Of a stretch of DNA of 64,000 nucleotides, positions 62,824-64,000 are shown one piece after another. Position 1 is the stretch's first letter; every line of letters begins with the position of its first letter. The stretch is from contig LR134136.1 in the NCBI GenBank assembly GCA_900635495.1, positions 2,356,001 through 2,420,000 on the forward strand, given 5' to 3'. The notes below the pieces were generated by a model. That model was given only the letters and a program-made list of their open reading frames with translations. It searched no databases and was not told the DNA's origin. Made by a program: the position numbers and the translations under genes. This stretch comes from Atlantibacter hermannii. Its GTDB lineage: Bacteria; Pseudomonadota; Gammaproteobacteria; Enterobacterales; Enterobacteriaceae.

Positions 62824-63294
62824 GATTTTTCTCCTGCATGAGAAAATAGTTCGCCAGAGCTCGCCGCGACATCAGTTATCGCCAGGCAAACCCAGTAAAA
62901 AAACGTACAGCGTGACTACGCAAGGCGCAGACGCCAGAGATCACATGCAGGGACTAAAGCGCGTTGCGCCAGTGTTGCTCACCAAACTGATGGCAGGAAA
63001 GGGATACATCGAAGGGGGATAACAATAACGTCCTGAACAGATTGTCCATAATTTTCCAACTTATCCGCGGTATTGCTTCTCTTCGTTGCGGATGAAAATT
63101 GTCCTCGGTAGTTAAACACGCCGAAATTAAACCACAGCCGTTGGGTTTACTCAATCCCTTTTCAATTCTTTACTGAGACTATCCTGAAGCCGTTATTTTT
63201 TAGCGGCAGATAAATTTTATTTTCTTTTTCCCGGTAGCCTGCTATTGGTAGCGGTCGACAATATTCACAACGATAACAAATAAAAGGAAGTAAT
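62824..63294. other. Intergenic region upstream of mdtJI
   Basis: About 470 bases with no supported gene between the leftward mdtJI and the rightward ASCH gene. The right part is AT-rich, as expected for an H-NS-type promoter. No repeat or hairpin of note. Confidence 0.45.
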
Positions 63295-63701
63295 ATGGCA
63301 TCCACCCTGCTCGCGCTACAACAACGTTACCCCCAGGCGATGGTCTGGGGATTTGGTGACTCGCCAGACATGGCGGACGAACTGGCCGCACTGGTGATCC
63401 GGGGCGAGAAACGCGCAAGCTGCGGCGCGCTGGCCTCCTATTACCACGAGCCAATGCTGCCCGGCAGCTATAACATCATTCTCAACGGCCGCGATGAACC
63501 TGTATGCGTGATCCGCACCATGGCGCTGCGGGTGGTCCGTTATTGCGATGTCACCGAGGCGCTGGCAAGCCTTGAAGGCGAAGGCGATCGCAGCCTCGCG
63601 TACTGGCAAGCTTCGCATCAGCGTTTTTTGAACGTGAAGGCACATGGGCGCCGGATATGGAACTGGTATTCGAGGAGTTTGAGCTGGTGGAAGTGGTGTA
63701 A
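63295..63701 (+). pseudogene. ASCH-domain protein, frameshifted
   Basis: An ASCH-domain protein, a PUA-related fold thought to bind RNA or nucleotides (QAMVWGFGDSPDMADELAALVIRGEKRASCGAL, then NGRDEPVCVIRTMAL). The frame breaks in six T at 63624-63629, where seven would give QRFFEREGTWAPDMELVFEEFELVEVV and a stop at 63701: about 135 residues, normal for this group. Uncorrected, the product has an unrelated C-terminus. ATG preceded by AAGGAAG. It converges with a Nudix gene. Confidence 0.82.
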
Positions 63702-63713
63702 CGCCCGCCGGTT

Positions 63714-64000
63714 TCAGCGGCGAGCGCTTAACGCAGTGCGGATAACCCGTATTCGCGGATTAACGTTCCAGGGCGCGAAGAGCGGCGACGGTAGCGCATC
63801 CGGTGAAAACCAGGACCAGCCTTCGCACTTTTCCGGTTCGCAGCACCGGGGAACGCCTTCGGCGTCGCGGCTCACCATAAACAGGGTGACATAATGCTTG
63901 CCCACCTCGGGAAACACATCGCTGACGAACCGCCCCGCTTCCACGGTTGGCAGCGTCAGCCCGGTTTCTTCTTCGGTTTCCCGGCGCGCGCAGGCTTCCG
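63714..64000 (-). CDS. Nudix hydrolase, 5' part outside the window
   Basis: The leftward gene enters from the right edge. Visible is the end of the Nudix box, RRETEEETG, which binds the metal for hydrolysis of nucleoside-diphosphate-linked compounds, then a VSDVFPEVGKHYVTLFMVSR strand segment typical of small housekeeping Nudix proteins such as NudG/MutT-like. The N-terminus is missing. It converges with the ASCH gene, 12 bases apart. Confidence 0.83.
   Translation of the reverse strand, partial: EACARRETEEETGLTLPTVEAGRFVSDVFPEVGKHYVTLFMVSRDAEGVPRCCEPEKCEGWSWFSPDALPSPLFAPWNVNPRIRVIRTALSARR

Noticed and set aside
1..64000. CRISPR arrays, tRNA or rRNA genes, insertion sequences
   Set aside because: No regularly spaced repeats, no cloverleaf with CCA end and no transposase reading frame was seen.

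Overview
The window is enterobacterial chromosome from the replication terminus. It carries a 28-bp dif site at 28169-28196 that matches the E. coli site as I know it in every base, a Tus-binding Ter core at 43352-43365 beside uxaB, and two exact matS motifs (39764 and 43640). Gene content and order resemble the 33-36 min region of E. coli K-12 (digH; uxaB-dgcF-glsB-sad-ptrR; bioD2-mlc-ynfL-ynfM; ydgU-ydgD-mdtI-mdtJ). Large accessory blocks separate these segments. A Citrobacter/Kluyvera/Enterobacter-like genus is plausible, but the species cannot be read from the sequence. I see no tRNA, rRNA, CRISPR array, insertion sequence or prophage gene.

Layout. 0-4.8 kb: digH, a chemoreceptor and a DUF1264 lipoprotein. 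4.8-11.8 kb: a TetR gene with three operator-like palindromes facing a RidA gene, then a LysR gene facing a cluster of an alpha/beta-barrel protein, an AhpD-like protein, a ChrR-like cupin, an FAD amine oxidase and a zinc alcohol dehydrogenase, closed by another LysR gene. 12.1-19.7 kb: amino-acid transporter, PLP aminotransferase, MetC-like lyase, MetR-like regulator, RidA, a small unknown protein with an ICMT-like membrane protein, and an MFS carrier. 19.7-22.9 kb: two tandem cholesterol-oxidase-type GMC oxidoreductases. 23.4-27.2 kb: ACS-type MFS carrier, M20 amidohydrolase and a divergent LysR gene. 27.2-28.7 kb: a DsbC-like protein, dif and a chimeric gene remnant. 29.2-34.0 kb: YheO/DauR-type regulator, D-threonine-aldolase-like enzyme, M20 deacylase, RidA and MFS carrier, apparently one operon for a D- or N-acylated amino acid. 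34.1-40.2 kb: a methyltransferase, then an FNR-controlled DMSO-reductase-type operon with its chaperone and a NapF-like ferredoxin. 40.4-43.3 kb: a SulP transporter and a Fic protein flanked by repeated palindromes. 43.3-53.9 kb: Ter, uxaB, three diguanylate cyclases, glsB, a chemoreceptor, sad and ptrR. 54.0-64 kb: a PhzF protein, bioD2, mlc, ynfL, ynfM, an M32 carboxypeptidase, ydgU, ydgD, mdtI/mdtJ, an ASCH protein and a partial Nudix hydrolase.

Reading-frame damage is the other striking property. At least a dozen otherwise intact genes, including the conserved regulator mlc, carry single-base frameshifts, nearly all in or next to short homopolymers. Two more carry an in-frame TAG. In every case the protein continues correctly in another frame, or past the stop, to a normal C-terminus. 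This pattern suggests consensus errors in the sequence at least as much as true gene decay. Such genes are given here over their full restored extent.
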